Counted from the stretch's first letter, positions 28,199 through 37,564 are shown. The stretch is 64,000 nt of DNA from Moraxellaceae bacterium UBA2031 (GCA_002333145.1 DDBN01000081.1:31608-95607); one strand, 5' to 3'. Program-made: numbers and translations. The notes: a model not told the origin generated them from the sequence alone.

Positions 28199-29389
28199 TC
28201 AGAGCTCGACGGTAATCGCCGCAACGACCTGACGGGCCTTAGCACGGGCATCATCACAGTCCCGCCCCAGTGCCAAGCCCACGCCCATGCGGCGCTCACC
28301 GCGAACTTCTGGCTTGCCGAATAAACGCAGGTCTGTATCAGGCTCAGACAATGCCTCAGCCAAATTACCAAACTGAACGCTGCCTGAGTCGCCCTTTACC
28401 AGAAGCGCACAGGACGCAGCGGGCCCGTTCTGACGGATCACCGGTACCGGCAACCCCAGAATGGCACGAGCATGTAGGGCAAACTCGGAGAGGTTCTGGG
28501 AAATTATTGTTACTAGACCGGTATCATGCGGACGTGGTGAGACTTCGCTAAACCAGACCTGATCGCCTTTTACAAAAAGCTCTACACCAAAGATACCAAC
28601 ACCACCAAGGGCCGTGGTAATCGCTTCAGCAATTCGCTGCGCCTCCGCCAATGCCTTTTCAGACATAGGCTGTGGTTGCCATGATTCGCGATAGTCCCCT
28701 GCGTCTTGCAGATGGCCGATTGGGGCACAAAAACTGGTCCCACCGCGATGCCGCAAGGTTAGAAGAGTGATTTCGTAGTCAAAGTCGATAAAGCCTTCAA
28801 TGATCACTCGACCGGCACCCGCACGGCCACCCGCCTGCGCATAAGCCCATGCAGCTTCCAAGTCTTCTTCGCCACGAACCAGACTCTGCCCTTTACCTGA
28901 TGATGACATGACCGGTTTGACGACACAGGGGTAACCTATTTTGCCAACTGCCTCGACAAAGACCTCGTATGTGTCCGCAAAAAACCAAGGGGACGTTGCA
29001 AGCCCCAGCTCCTCCGATGCCAGGCGACGGATTCCCTCTCGACTTAACGTTAGCGCTGCTGCCTTGGCCGTTGGAATGACCTGCCAGCCTTCTTGTTCCA
29101 TTTCTACGAGGGTTGCGGTGGCAATGGCCTCTATTTCAGGAACAATCAGTGCGGGCCGCTCGGCCTCAATCACACGCCGCAGGGCGGCACCATCAAGCAT
29201 ATCAATCACATAACTGCGATCGGCCACCTGCATGCCGGGGGCATTGGCATAACGATCTACCGCGATGACTTCACAGCCAAGTCGCTTCAGTTCAATTATT
29301 ACTTCCTTGCCCAACTCTCCTGCTCCACAAAAAAGAACCCGGGTAGCAGATGTCGAAAAAGGAGTGCCTAGTGTTACGGAAGGAGTCAT
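28199..29389 (-). CDS. purT: Formate-dependent phosphoribosylglycinamide formyltransferase
   Basis: A 396-residue ATP-grasp enzyme that makes formyl-GAR from GAR, formate and ATP in purine synthesis. The N-terminal part ([20 protein letters not shown], about 13-32) binds GAR. Then come the ATP-grasp signals [16 protein letters not shown] (about 157-172) and [18 protein letters not shown] (about 193-210). The metal-binding [25 protein letters not shown] (about 271-295, key residues E and N/S positions) is intact. Length is normal. It lies six bases after the DUF1289 gene; the Pseudomonas order is the same. Confidence 0.96.
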   Translation of the reverse strand: MTPSVTLGTPFSTSATRVLFCGAGELGKEVIIELKRLGCEVIAVDRYANAPGMQVADRSYVIDMLDGAALRRVIEAERPALIVPEIEAIATATLVEMEQEGWQVIPTAKAAALTLSREGIRRLASEELGLATSPWFFADTYEVFVEAVGKIGYPCVVKPVMSSSGKGQSLVRGEEDLEAAWAYAQAGGRAGAGRVIIEGFIDFDYEITLLTLRHRGGTSFCAPIGHLQDAGDYRESWQPQPMSEKALAEAQRIAEAITTALGGVGIFGVELFVKGDQVWFSEVSPRPHDTGLVTIISQNLSEFALHARAILGLPVPVIRQNGPAASCALLVKGDSGSVQFGNLAEALSEPDTDLRLFGKPEVRGERRMGVGLALGRDCDDARAKARQVVAAITVEL

Positions 29390-29395
29390 GCCTTA

Positions 29396-29590
29396 TTACT
29401 CGGGAAAAAGAGTTTGCAGGTTTTGTGTACGCCTATCGGCGACATTTTGAAGAATTTTCTGCTGCTCATCCTCTGAGCGGAAGCGCCAATCTCTGATCTC
29501 ATCGATAGACCGGAAACAGCCTTTGCAGATCTTGTCATCGTCCAAGCGACAACAACCGATACAAGGGGAAAGATCGGCAGACGCAGTCAA
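29396..29590 (-). CDS. DUF1289 family small Cys-rich protein
   Basis: A 64-residue protein with the DUF1289 pattern CIGCCRLDDDKICKGCFRS (Cys at about 10, 13, 14, 22 and 25) and DEIRDWRF. It probably binds a metal; the function is unknown. It starts with TTG at 29590, supported by GAGGA eight bases upstream. Three bases separate it from the carbonic anhydrase-like gene and six from purT, so it is within an operon. Confidence 0.85.
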   Translation of the reverse strand: MTASADLSPCIGCCRLDDDKICKGCFRSIDEIRDWRFRSEDEQQKILQNVADRRTQNLQTLFPE

Positions 29591-29593
29591 GAA

Positions 29594-30115
29594 TTAGTCC
29601 TCTCGTTTCAATTCCTTTTTATAGCGCTTGAAGTTCTCCACGTAATGGAGCGCGCTCATTTCCAGAATGGCTCGTTGAGCCTCACTGACTTCCTTGACTA
29701 CCTTGCCGGGGCTGCCCATCACAAGCGAGCCATCAGGAATCACTTTACCTTCCGGGATCAAGGCATTGGCACCAATCACACAGCCACGACCGATGATTGC
29801 ACCATTCAAGATCACCGCATTAATACCGATCAAAGAGCCATCGCCAATAGTACAGCCGTGCAACATCACCTTATGGCCCACCGTGACGTTACGACCGATA
29901 AGCAAAGGCATGCCATGGTCGGTATGCAATACGCTACCGTCCTGAATATTGGAGTTCTCACCAATCGTAATGACATCATTATCGGCGCGTACCACTGCGT
30001 TAAACCAGATACTGGCATTGTGCCCCAGTACAACCGAACCAATTACAGTGGCATTGTCTGCGATGTAATAATCACCACGCGTCTCAAGGCGACGCTCACC
30101 AAGGGAATAGATCAT
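29594..30115 (-). CDS. Gamma carbonic anhydrase family protein (YrdA-like)
   Basis: A 173-residue left-handed beta-helix protein with hexapeptide repeats. [20 protein letters not shown] starts the coils. The three Zn-binding histidines can be placed at VLHTDHG and [15 protein letters not shown]. The end ([21 protein letters not shown]) matches the YrdA/PaaY group. Whether it is active on bicarbonate is unknown. ATG 30115 follows AGGAACCAAC. It lies eight bases after the NUDIX stop. Confidence 0.9.
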   Translation of the reverse strand: MIYSLGERRLETRGDYYIADNATVIGSVVLGHNASIWFNAVVRADNDVITIGENSNIQDGSVLHTDHGMPLLIGRNVTVGHKVMLHGCTIGDGSLIGINAVILNGAIIGRGCVIGANALIPEGKVIPDGSLVMGSPGKVVKEVSEAQRAILEMSALHYVENFKRYKKELKRED

Positions 30116-30123
30116 GTTGGTTC

Positions 30124-30735
30124 CTATTTTTTTTCTAGAGCGTTGACCACCAACGCTGGCCACTCGAATTCGATATTGTGATCATAGGCACGCTTCATGA
30201 GGTCAACAATCATGAACGCTGTCAGCCCCCAAATCACATAATCACCATAGTTAAAGCTAGGAACTGTTACGTCCTGCCCCATAAAGCGGAAACGATGCGT
30301 ATAAGAAACTTTTTCCGTCAGGAAGTACTCGACCGGCACGCGAAAAATACTTTCGATTTCTTCTGGGTTTGGCACCAGCAACTGGCCCGGCTCGACCATG
30401 CCGATAATCGGCTGTACCCGCAGCCCTATCTTGGAGACAAAAGAATCAAGCTCCCCGATAACCTCTACCCGATCCTCCGGTAGACCTATTTCTTCGCGGG
30501 ACTCCCGAAGTGCCGTGGCAATGATGCTGGCATCACTGGAGTCACGCTTGCCGCCAGGAAACGCCACCTCACCCGCATGCGAGTTCATGTGACTGGCTCG
30601 GCGGGTAAGGATGATATGAGGAACGTATTCGTCCGTCACTGGAATGAGGACAGCCGCATCTACCCGGTCCTGCAAAGGCCGGTAGTCACGCAATCGATCC
30701 CGTAACTGGGGAATAATCAACACGCTGTCTGTCAT
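30124..30735 (-). CDS. NUDIX hydrolase, CoA pyrophosphatase type
   Basis: A 203-residue NUDIX protein. The family-specific block [20 protein letters not shown] (about 43-62) is that of NudL/YeaB-like CoA pyrophosphatases. The NUDIX box follows: [18 protein letters not shown], then SREEIGL. The metal glutamates REsrEE are kept. It would split CoA or its derivatives into phosphopantetheine and ADP. First gene of the minus-strand run toward purT, with a divergent second NUDIX gene at 30827. Confidence 0.88.
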   Translation of the reverse strand: MTDSVLIIPQLRDRLRDYRPLQDRVDAAVLIPVTDEYVPHIILTRRASHMNSHAGEVAFPGGKRDSSDASIIATALRESREEIGLPEDRVEVIGELDSFVSKIGLRVQPIIGMVEPGQLLVPNPEEIESIFRVPVEYFLTEKVSYTHRFRFMGQDVTVPSFNYGDYVIWGLTAFMIVDLMKRAYDHNIEFEWPALVVNALEKK

Positions 30736-30826
30736 ACCTTAAGTGTACCGAGTCCTGCTCTCAGCCCCAAGCCATGAAATGATGACGGGGGTATACTTGT
30801 GACCTTCCGCACACCCGGAGTCCGGC

Positions 30827-31399
30827 ATGAATTTTTGCAGCCAGTGTGGCAATCCCGTTGCCCAGCGCACCCTAGATGGCGATACCCGCCCTCGCTATGT
30901 GTGCGACCACTGCCATACTGTCCATTATCAGAACCCCAAGGTTATCTGTGGCTGCCTTCCAGTCTGGGAAGACAAGGTTCTGCTGTGCCGGCGGGCTATC
31001 GAACCGCGACGAGGCTTTTGGACACTACCTGCTGGCTTTATGGAGAACGGTGAAACAACACCCGAGGCCGCTGCCCGCGAGACCCTCGAAGAGGCTGCCG
31101 CCCCGGTCGACATCGGCGACCTGTATGCGATCTTCAATATTCGGCACATCAACCAGGTCTATCTGATGTTTCGTGCCAACCTGAAGGAGGGTGTTTTTGG
31201 TGTCGGCGAAGAAAGCCTGGAATGTCGCCTGTTCACGGAAGAGGAAATTCCTTGGGACGAGATCGCTTTCCCAACTATCAAACGTTCACTTTATTACTAC
31301 TTTGATGACCGCAAGAAAGGGGAATACCCGTTCAGAATGCGCGATATCGAACTGGACTTTCGTCGCACCCACGAAGTAGTGAAAGGCGACAATTCTTGA
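30827..31399 (+). CDS. Zinc-ribbon NUDIX hydrolase
   Basis: A 190-residue protein. A four-Cys zinc ribbon (CSQCG...CDHC, residues 4-27) is followed by HYQNPKVICGCLPVW and a NUDIX box (GFMENGETTPEAAARETLEE, then AA). It belongs to the NADH-pyrophosphatase-like group found widely in gammaproteobacteria. Substrate unknown, perhaps a nucleoside diphosphate derivative. It is divergent from the CoA pyrophosphatase gene and ends at a bidirectional hairpin. Confidence 0.88.
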   Translation: MNFCSQCGNPVAQRTLDGDTRPRYVCDHCHTVHYQNPKVICGCLPVWEDKVLLCRRAIEPRRGFWTLPAGFMENGETTPEAAARETLEEAAAPVDIGDLYAIFNIRHINQVYLMFRANLKEGVFGVGEESLECRLFTEEEIPWDEIAFPTIKRSLYYYFDDRKKGEYPFRMRDIELDFRRTHEVVKGDNS

Positions 31400-31415
31400 T
31401 TCATTATGACTCGCA

Positions 31416-31450
31416 ATAAAAATGGAGTGCTATAAGCCCTCCATTTTTAT
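31416..31450. terminator. Bidirectional terminator between NUDIX and SDR genes
   Basis: A 12-bp inverted repeat ATAAAAATGGAG / CTCCATTTTTAT with an 11-base loop lies between the convergent gene ends at 31399 and 31485. Confidence 0.75.
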
Positions 31451-31484
31451 AACCGCTGATTTTTCGAGTATTGGCAAACCTGAA

Positions 31485-32252
31485 TTACTTTGGTGCCATA
31501 CGAATAGCGCCATCGATACGAATCGTTTCACCATTGAGGAAGCTGTTCTCAACCATCTGAACTGCCAGCATGGCATATTCGCTCGGATGGCCCAGTCGCT
31601 TCGGAAACTGTGTCATTTCAATAAGCGGCAGCTTTACAGTATCAGGCGATGCATTCATCAGCGGGGTATTGAAGATACCTGGGGCAATGGTGTTTACACG
31701 CACACCAATAGCAGCAAGATCGCGTGCAAGGGGCAGTGTCATTCCCACCACTCCGCCCTTGGAGGCGGAATAAGCTACTTGGCCGACCTGTCCATCAAAG
31801 GCGGCGACTGAGGCTGTGTTAATGATTACACCACGCTCGCCATCAGCATTGCCTTCGTTTTTCTGCATTTCAGCCGCGGCAAGACGGGTAACGTTAAACG
31901 TACCAATCAGATTAACGGTGATGACCTTGCTGAATACATCCAAAGGCATTGGGCCATTTCTACCAACCGTGCGTGCGGCACTACCAATGCCGGCACAGTT
32001 AACGGCCACATGAATGGCACCAAAAGCATCCATAGTTTTAGCAATACCAGCCTGAACAGAGCCTTCATCCGACACATTCACTTGGCAGAACAGCACGTTG
32101 GCACCCAAGCGGGCGGCCACGGCCTGACCCTGCTCAACGTTCAGATCAAAAATAGCTACCTTGGCACCTTTGGATAAGTAAGCTTCAACTGTTGCCAGAC
32201 CAAGGCCGGAAGCACCGCCGGTAACGATGGCGACTTTGTGGGAGAGTTCCAT
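31485..32252 (-). CDS. SDR family dehydrogenase, 3-hydroxyacyl-CoA dehydrogenase type II-like
   Basis: A 255-residue short-chain dehydrogenase. The NAD site TGGASGLGLATVEAYLSKGA and the acidic D in IFDLNVEQG suggest NAD(H). The active-site Ser lies in NTASVAAFDGQ, with YSASKGG supplying Tyr and Lys. PGIFNTPLM and RLGHPSEYAMLA resemble the HSD10/17-beta-HSD10-like enzymes that oxidise 3-hydroxyacyl-CoA, including branched ones. The start ATG 32252 has AAGGA upstream. It stands alone between two terminators, so its pathway is not shown by context. Confidence 0.88.
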   Translation of the reverse strand: MELSHKVAIVTGGASGLGLATVEAYLSKGAKVAIFDLNVEQGQAVAARLGANVLFCQVNVSDEGSVQAGIAKTMDAFGAIHVAVNCAGIGSAARTVGRNGPMPLDVFSKVITVNLIGTFNVTRLAAAEMQKNEGNADGERGVIINTASVAAFDGQVGQVAYSASKGGVVGMTLPLARDLAAIGVRVNTIAPGIFNTPLMNASPDTVKLPLIEMTQFPKRLGHPSEYAMLAVQMVENSFLNGETIRIDGAIRMAPK

Positions 32253-32364
32253 GCAAATATCCTTCAGCAACTGATAACAAGAAAGGCGACTGATACGTCG
32301 GAGCCGGAGCATAACACCCGACTACAGAGCTGTCAGCGGTGATGTGACGCAGCAGTCACAGTCA

Positions 32365-33765
32365 TCAAAGAATGCCGACGCCGGATATTTCTCGCGCCAA
32401 TGTAGCGGCATAGTTGTCCGTCATGCCGCCAACATAATCGAGTACCTTCATGTAGGCCGAATAAAGGCTTTCACCCTCCTCCAACGGCCGCTCCAGTAAG
32501 GCTAACTGGGTCTTTTGCCTGGCATTGAGAGCACTAGCACCGTGAGTGCAAAAGGCATAGGCATCGGGCACCAGCGCATTCAGTATCAGCTGTAAACAAG
32601 GATAAGCCGCCACCTCTTTTACCACCTTGCTGCGATGCCGATAGACCCGCTCACTGGCCAGTTGTTTGGCGCTCATCAAAAGATTACTGACATCCGAATC
32701 CAGTAAAGAGACCAAGTCTTTAGCCGGCAGCTCTCCTTTCATAATGTCATCGTGATAGCGAACAAACTTATCTGCCACTTCGATGACACACTTGCCAATC
32801 ACCATGCCACGCAAGGCGCCACAACGGCGACGAACCTCGGCAATATTGCGCCTGTCCGGCTCAGACAGTGGCTGCAGTTTATCTAGCTCAACAAGGGGGC
32901 CGAGCAACGCTTCGAACTCATGAACATGAAGAATGCCGATCTCTACCGCATCCTCAAGATCTAGGATGGCGTAGCAAATATCATCGGCTGCCTCCATGAG
33001 ATAAGAGAGAGGATGGCGGGCCCACTGATCGGGGCCCTTTTCTAAAAGCCCAAGCTCAGCCGCCACCGCCCTAAAATAAGGCAGCTCTGTCTGATAAAAA
33101 TTAAATTTCCCTCGCCGTGACCTTCCAGGTTTTACCGGCTCACCGGCAGAGGTCCAAGGATACTTAACCAATGCCCCAAGACTGGCCGCCGTCAGGCGCA
33201 TGCCACCCTCCTCTTGGTACATTTCAAGCGTTGCCACCATCCTCATCCCATGGGCATTGCCTTCATAGGTTTTCACATCCCACTGCTCGGCCTCACTAAG
33301 GCCCTCCAAGTAACGGGTATGCGCTGGATCGCGGAACCACTCACGCAGAGCATCCTCGCCGGTATGCCCAAAGGGAGGGTTACCAATATCGTGCGCGAGG
33401 CAAGCTACCTGCACCACGTTACCGACATCAAATGGCGTATACCCTTCCGGCAGATGGCCACCTGCTTTCAGCATCATACCGACCCGATTGCCCAAGCTGC
33501 GCCCGACACTGGCCACTTCCACTGAGTGAGTAAGACGGTTATGCGTATGATCATTAACAGCGAGAGGGTGTACTTGGGTCTTGCGGCCCAGACGGCGGAA
33601 TGCAGACGAAAACACCACGCGATCGTGGTCGATATGAAAGTCAGAACGTAATCCGGACTCGATATCGCTGCTGGCCGAGGCATTGCCGGGGAAAATCTGT
33701 CCGTTCTTTACCTTGAAGCGCCGGGTAGACAGCAATGACTGCCACTGCATGCGGGAGCTGCCCAT
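32365..33765 (-). CDS. Deoxyguanosinetriphosphate triphosphohydrolase-like protein
   Basis: A 466-residue HD-domain dNTPase. Diagnostic blocks are FSSAFRRLGRKTQVHPL (about 50-66), NRLTHSVEVASVGRSLG with its first metal His, and CLAHDIGNPPFGHTGEDAL with the HD pair near residue 124. It hydrolyses dGTP or other dNTPs to nucleoside and triphosphate, controlling dNTP pools. The length is between the short and long dGTPase types. The ATG 33765 has AGGGA seven bases upstream, but that site is part of a terminator-like hairpin. A second ATG 15 bases further in lacks a site. Confidence 0.9.
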   Translation of the reverse strand: MGSSRMQWQSLLSTRRFKVKNGQIFPGNASASSDIESGLRSDFHIDHDRVVFSSAFRRLGRKTQVHPLAVNDHTHNRLTHSVEVASVGRSLGNRVGMMLKAGGHLPEGYTPFDVGNVVQVACLAHDIGNPPFGHTGEDALREWFRDPAHTRYLEGLSEAEQWDVKTYEGNAHGMRMVATLEMYQEEGGMRLTAASLGALVKYPWTSAGEPVKPGRSRRGKFNFYQTELPYFRAVAAELGLLEKGPDQWARHPLSYLMEAADDICYAILDLEDAVEIGILHVHEFEALLGPLVELDKLQPLSEPDRRNIAEVRRRCGALRGMVIGKCVIEVADKFVRYHDDIMKGELPAKDLVSLLDSDVSNLLMSAKQLASERVYRHRSKVVKEVAAYPCLQLILNALVPDAYAFCTHGASALNARQKTQLALLERPLEEGESLYSAYMKVLDYVGGMTDNYAATLAREISGVGIL

Positions 33766-33795
33766 AAAAAATCCCTGCCTTGGTCAAAGCAGGGA
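33766..33795 (-). terminator. Terminator-like hairpin overlapping the dGTPase leader
   Basis: The minus strand reads TCCCTGC, a 10-base loop, GCAGGGA, then TTTTTT ending right at the dGTPase ATG. It probably ends the upstream lipoprotein transcript. Its 3' arm also holds the AGGGA ribosome site of the dGTPase gene. Confidence 0.65.
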
Positions 33796-33870
33796 CAGTA
33801 ACGGATGCACCGGATACGGACAAGCAGAAGGGAAAAAGACCATACCCTTTACAAGTATGGCCTCAGAGAA

Positions 33871-34725
33871 TCAGAACCAGCCGCGAGGACTCCACCATGG
33901 GGTAGTGCTTTCTTTTGGAGCAGGTGAAGTCGTCTGTTGTACTTCTGACAATTCACCGGTTGGCGACTCAGGGAGATCATTCTCGACTGGCACAAACTCT
34001 GCGTCCATCTTCAGATTTTTTATACGACCAGCAGTAGCATCCATACGCGCAGGGTCAACAGGGCGCGCATCCGCATAAAAGTTGAAGGGCGCCCACTCTG
34101 GCTGTGGATCAGAAAGAAATACCTTGCCAACACCCATGACACGCGTCTCACGGATTTCCGTCAGTGCTTGAGACTCTGGTAATTGCTTGAGCGGCCCAAC
34201 AGCCAAAAGCGATGAGTCCTTCAATGCCTTCTTAGGGCCCGGAGTTTCTTCGTCATAACGGAAGAAATAACTCTTGTTACCCTCGAAAAAAAACTCTGCT
34301 TCGAAAATAGTTTTGAGATAAACAATTGCGAATGGTCGCTTGGCATTAAAGTAGTACTCGCTGGCTGGCACTTCAAACCAGAAATAACTGCCGCTTTTTA
34401 GCCCAGAAATAAATTGGCCATCCAGAAAGAAGCCTGGCGCCTGCACTTCCTGATCATTCCAATCTGACTGCGGGCGATAGACGTAAACGATCGCGTTTCG
34501 GGAATCCGTAGGAATCAGTGGACGGAAAAAGTCTCCCTTGTTGGGAAACATAAAACTGCCCATGCGCAATGGCTTGAGAGCCGTCGTCTCCATTATCGAA
34601 TCCAGTTGCTGGCGCGTCTTGGTTGCCGTTGGATTACTGGAAGGATGAATGACGAACTGCGGGTTGCTGCAGGCGGCCATGATCAGGGCCATTACTGCAC
34701 CGACCAGTGCTTTCAAATGCCGCAT
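33871..34725 (-). CDS. DUF2846-like lipoprotein
   Basis: A 284-residue lipoprotein. The signal peptide ends in MAAC|SNPQ (lipobox Cys near residue 19). The middle (AIVYVYRPQSDWNDQEVQ, later GQFISGLKSGSYFWFEVPAS and FFEGNKSYFFRY) is the DUF2846 pattern, a beta-sandwich of unknown function. The C-terminal 60 residues are acidic and Pro/Ser-rich and end in WWSPRGWF. The ATG 34725 follows GGAG. An upstream frame to 34815 has no merit. It stands alone on the minus strand before the dGTPase gene. Confidence 0.7.
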   Translation of the reverse strand: MRHLKALVGAVMALIMAACSNPQFVIHPSSNPTATKTRQQLDSIMETTALKPLRMGSFMFPNKGDFFRPLIPTDSRNAIVYVYRPQSDWNDQEVQAPGFFLDGQFISGLKSGSYFWFEVPASEYYFNAKRPFAIVYLKTIFEAEFFFEGNKSYFFRYDEETPGPKKALKDSSLLAVGPLKQLPESQALTEIRETRVMGVGKVFLSDPQPEWAPFNFYADARPVDPARMDATAGRIKNLKMDAEFVPVENDLPESPTGELSEVQQTTSPAPKESTTPWWSPRGWF

Positions 34726-35286
34726 GAATGTATCTCCGTTCTTCTTGTTATGAGCGGGGTTCAGCTTCCCGCATGTCCCACTATCTATATCAGCGCCAAA
34801 GCTTGAACTGCTCAACAGCCTGATAAGCCGGCATGGTTACATGAATCACACGATCCAGAAAGTGAGCCAACCGGAGCAGAATCCTAGCCTGACTCCCTAG
34901 GATACCCTGATTAGCAACTTCTGCCACCGCCTCTGATGACTGACTAGGCTAAGGAATCAGAGCTCCACTGCCAATCCGCCCCAAAAAAACCTCTACAGAT
35001 CACCAGCGGATACAAGATAAAAGCCATTTTTCTTCTTTTTAGGGGGGGGCCTTCAATCCTGCTCAGCCACCGCCCTTTGAGCCTAAGCGTGCTTGGTGAA
35101 CGAAAAAGAAGAGTACCCGAACCGGCCCCAGCCTCAATGTAGCTGGATGGATCCAAACAACTGATCCTGAGTATCGCAAAAATACACCACAGCAGTCACG
35201 CCATGATTCCCCTTAAATTTCCGTGACGCCTGCGACTCAGGTTGCGATACTCCCCCGCCAAGATGGCGTTACTCAAAGAGGTTTGC
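34726..35286. other. Long divergent gap before the carbonic anhydrase gene
   Basis: A 561-base stretch without a convincing gene. It contains a run of eight G near 35045 and a pyrimidine-rich tract before it. The last 120 bases, upstream of the carbonic anhydrase gene, hold nested inverted repeats described separately. No tRNA, IS or complete promoter is clear. Confidence 0.5.
35165..35268 (+). promoter_or_regulatory. Candidate structured leader of the carbonic anhydrase gene
   Basis: GAGTATCGCA (35169-35178) pairs perfectly with TGCGATACTC (35243-35252). Within that span GTCACG (35195-35200) pairs with CGTGAC (35222-35227). The left arm can instead pair with TGCGACTCAGG (35231-35241), an overlapping choice. 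A small hairpin CGCCA-AGA-TGGCG (35256-35268) lies just before the ribosome site. Confidence 0.3.
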
Positions 35287-35931
35287 ATGCTGGATGATCT
35301 GTTCAAAAACAATCTGGCTTGGGCAGAGCGCATCAAGTCGGAAGATCCTGATTTCTTTGAAAAACTGGCAGATCAGCAGTCTCCCCAATTCCTCTGGATA
35401 GGCTGTGCCGACTCCCGTGTTCCCGCCAATGAAATCATGGGCCTGCTACCCGGCGAGGTGTTTGTTCACCGTAACGTGGCCAACCTTGTCATCCATAGTG
35501 ACATGAACTGCCTGTCGGTACTGCAGTACGCCATCGAGGTCCTCAAGGTGAAACACATCCTGGTCACCGGCCATTATGGCTGTGGCGGCGTACAAGCCGC
35601 CTTGGATGACCGTGAGTTTGGCCTTATCGACAACTGGCTACGTCACATCAAGGATGTGTACCGCTGGTATGAGCACGAGTTCAAGGACTTATCTCAAGAA
35701 AAGCGCCTAGACCTGCTGTGTGAACTTAACGTGGCTGAGCAGGTGGCTAATGTCTGCCATACGACTCTGGTGCAGAATGCGTGGAAACGTGGTCAGCCCC
35801 TCTCCGTACATGGCTTCATCTACAGTGTGAAAAACGGCATCCTCAAGGATCTAGGGGTTAATTTCAGCAGTTTGGACGAGCTCGCACCGATTTACCGGAT
35901 GCGTCGTGAGTCCGAATTACTGAATCGCTGA
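35287..35931 (+). CDS. can: Beta-class carbonic anhydrase
   Basis: A 214-residue zinc enzyme interconverting CO2 and bicarbonate in the cytoplasm. The zinc ligands C40, D42 (GCADSRVPANE), H96 and C99 (TGHYGCGG) are all present. HRNVANLV and the end block VHGFIYSVKNGILKDLG are as in E. coli Can. The start ATG 35287 has AGAGG seven bases upstream; an ATG at 35242 would add 15 residues inside the leader. It lies 21 bases before the arginase gene and likely forms an operon with it. Confidence 0.95.
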   Translation: MLDDLFKNNLAWAERIKSEDPDFFEKLADQQSPQFLWIGCADSRVPANEIMGLLPGEVFVHRNVANLVIHSDMNCLSVLQYAIEVLKVKHILVTGHYGCGGVQAALDDREFGLIDNWLRHIKDVYRWYEHEFKDLSQEKRLDLLCELNVAEQVANVCHTTLVQNAWKRGQPLSVHGFIYSVKNGILKDLGVNFSSLDELAPIYRMRRESELLNR

Positions 35932-35952
35932 TCGCCCAATCTGGAGGACTGC

Positions 35953-36831
35953 ATGCGCATTGCCCTTCTAGGGGCGGCCTTTTCGGTCGGTGGGGCTCAT
36001 CCAGGCTGCCGTCTTGGTCCGCAGGTATTTTATAAGCGGGAGTATCGCAAGCTGCACAGGCGGCTTCCGTTGCGCATGCGATGGGCAGGACAAGTGCGAG
36101 AAAGTGACTACGGACTCCAGCGCTATCCAGAAGGTGCCCATGTTGTTCTAGACAGTGTTCGTCGACTCAAGCATCGCGTTCGCCAACTCCGTCAAAGTGG
36201 TGTTCTTCCTGTCATTATTGGTGGTGATCATAGCTGCGCTATCGGCACCTGGAGCGGGGTTGCTGCGGCTAGCAGGCAGGCCACTGGCCTGCTCTGGATT
36301 GATGCTCACATGGACAGCCACACGCCTGAAACTTCAGAAACCATGCGCTTGCACGGAATGCCCCTGGCCGCCCTGTTAGGAGAAGGTGACAGTCGTTTCA
36401 CCCAACTGTCCGGTCGGTTATCCGCCATTGACCCTCGCTATTGTGTAGTCGTGGGCGCTCGCAGCTTTGAGAAAGATGAATCTTTGCGCCTGAAAAGATT
36501 AGGGATTCGTGTTTATACCCGTGACGACATTCTTCGCCGTGGCCTGCCTCCCGTACTGGCTGAGGCATGGCGGCATGTGGCTAAGGCCCCTGGTGGATAT
36601 GGCGTGAGCCTAGACCTTGATGTCCTGGATCCTATGTTGGCACCCGGCGTAAGTGTGCCAGAGGCTAATGGTCTTCACCCACGCAAGCTGGCCAGATTAC
36701 TACGGCAGCAACCGAGCAAACACCGTTTACGCGCCCTCGAAATTGTAGAGTTCAATCCAAGAAGAGACTCGCGAGGCCAAACACGGCAATTGCTGCCAAG
36801 CCTCTTGTGGGCCTTGCTTGAGTCTCGCTAA
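35953..36831 (+). CDS. Arginase family protein
   Basis: A 292-residue ureohydrolase. Binuclear manganese ligands are visible: IIGGDHSCAIG (His), WIDAHMDSHTPET (Asp, His, Asp) and SLDLDVLDPMLAPG (two Asp). The block HGMPLAALLG resembles true arginase more than agmatinase. It would split arginine to ornithine and urea. GGAGGACTGC precedes the ATG. It follows carbonic anhydrase closely and ends at a strong bidirectional terminator. No urease or ornithine genes are nearby. Confidence 0.85.
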   Translation: MRIALLGAAFSVGGAHPGCRLGPQVFYKREYRKLHRRLPLRMRWAGQVRESDYGLQRYPEGAHVVLDSVRRLKHRVRQLRQSGVLPVIIGGDHSCAIGTWSGVAAASRQATGLLWIDAHMDSHTPETSETMRLHGMPLAALLGEGDSRFTQLSGRLSAIDPRYCVVVGARSFEKDESLRLKRLGIRVYTRDDILRRGLPPVLAEAWRHVAKAPGGYGVSLDLDVLDPMLAPGVSVPEANGLHPRKLARLLRQQPSKHRLRALEIVEFNPRRDSRGQTRQLLPSLLWALLESR

Positions 36832-36851
36832 AACCAATAATTTCCAGGCAT

Positions 36852-36880
36852 AAAAAAACCCGACATTTGTCGGGTTTTTT
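36852..36880. terminator. Bidirectional terminator between arginase and OmpA-like genes
   Basis: AAAAAACCCGACA-TT-TGTCGGGTTTTTT, a symmetrical stem with A and T runs, sits between convergent gene ends. Confidence 0.92.
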
Positions 36881-36895
36881 AACATCAATATCCGA

Positions 36896-37564
36896 TCAGA
36901 CAGATGCTGGCGGGTTGATGCGGATTTCCACACGACGGTTCTGAGCACGGCCGTTTTCAGTGGAGTTGTCTGCAACTGGCTGGCTCTTACCCATGCCATT
37001 GGCAGAGATACGAGCACCATTTACACCGCGGCTGATGACATACTGAGCCACGGAGCGAGCACGCTCACTCGACAGGTTCAGGTTGTAGTCATCACGGCCG
37101 ACGTTGTCGGTATGGCCAGAGATGGAAATAGAGGTCTTGTTGTACTCTTTGAGTACATCAGCCACAGCATCCAGCACGGGATAGAAATCACCGCGCACAC
37201 TGCTCTGGTTAGTAGCAAAAGTGATGTTACCTGGCATGATCAGGGTAATAGCACCTGTTGCCTTATCCTTCTGCACACCAACGCCCACACCAGCAAGACG
37301 CTCACGCAGCTTAGCTTCCTGATAGTCCATGTACGCGCCAACACCACCGCCCGTCACACCGCCGATAGCAGCACCCTTAAGTGCAGCCTCTTTACGTTCT
37401 TTCTTGTTGTCGCCAGTCGAGTAACCAATAGCCGCACCAGCAACCGCACCAATGCCGCCACCAATTGCAGCTTTGCTAACCTGACGCTCACCCGTGTAAG
37501 GATTAGTAGTACAGCCGGCAAGGGCCACAACAGCCACGAGAGCCGAGGCAGTCAAAATACGCAT
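36896..37564 (-). CDS. OmpA family lipoprotein (YiaD-like)
   Basis: A 222-residue outer-membrane lipoprotein. Lipobox ALAGC with lipidated C18. A glycine-zipper stretch follows (IGGGIGAVAGAAIGYSTG and GAAIGGVTGGGVGAYMD, about 34-85). The C-terminal OmpA domain (about 110-218) has SISGHTDNVGRDDYNLNLS, ERARSVAQYV and QNRRVEIRI, the peptidoglycan-binding signature. It probably anchors the outer membrane to the cell wall. It is a single gene, convergent with arginase. Confidence 0.92.
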   Translation of the reverse strand: MRILTASALVAVVALAGCTTNPYTGERQVSKAAIGGGIGAVAGAAIGYSTGDNKKERKEAALKGAAIGGVTGGGVGAYMDYQEAKLRERLAGVGVGVQKDKATGAITLIMPGNITFATNQSSVRGDFYPVLDAVADVLKEYNKTSISISGHTDNVGRDDYNLNLSSERARSVAQYVISRGVNGARISANGMGKSQPVADNSTENGRAQNRRVEIRINPPASV

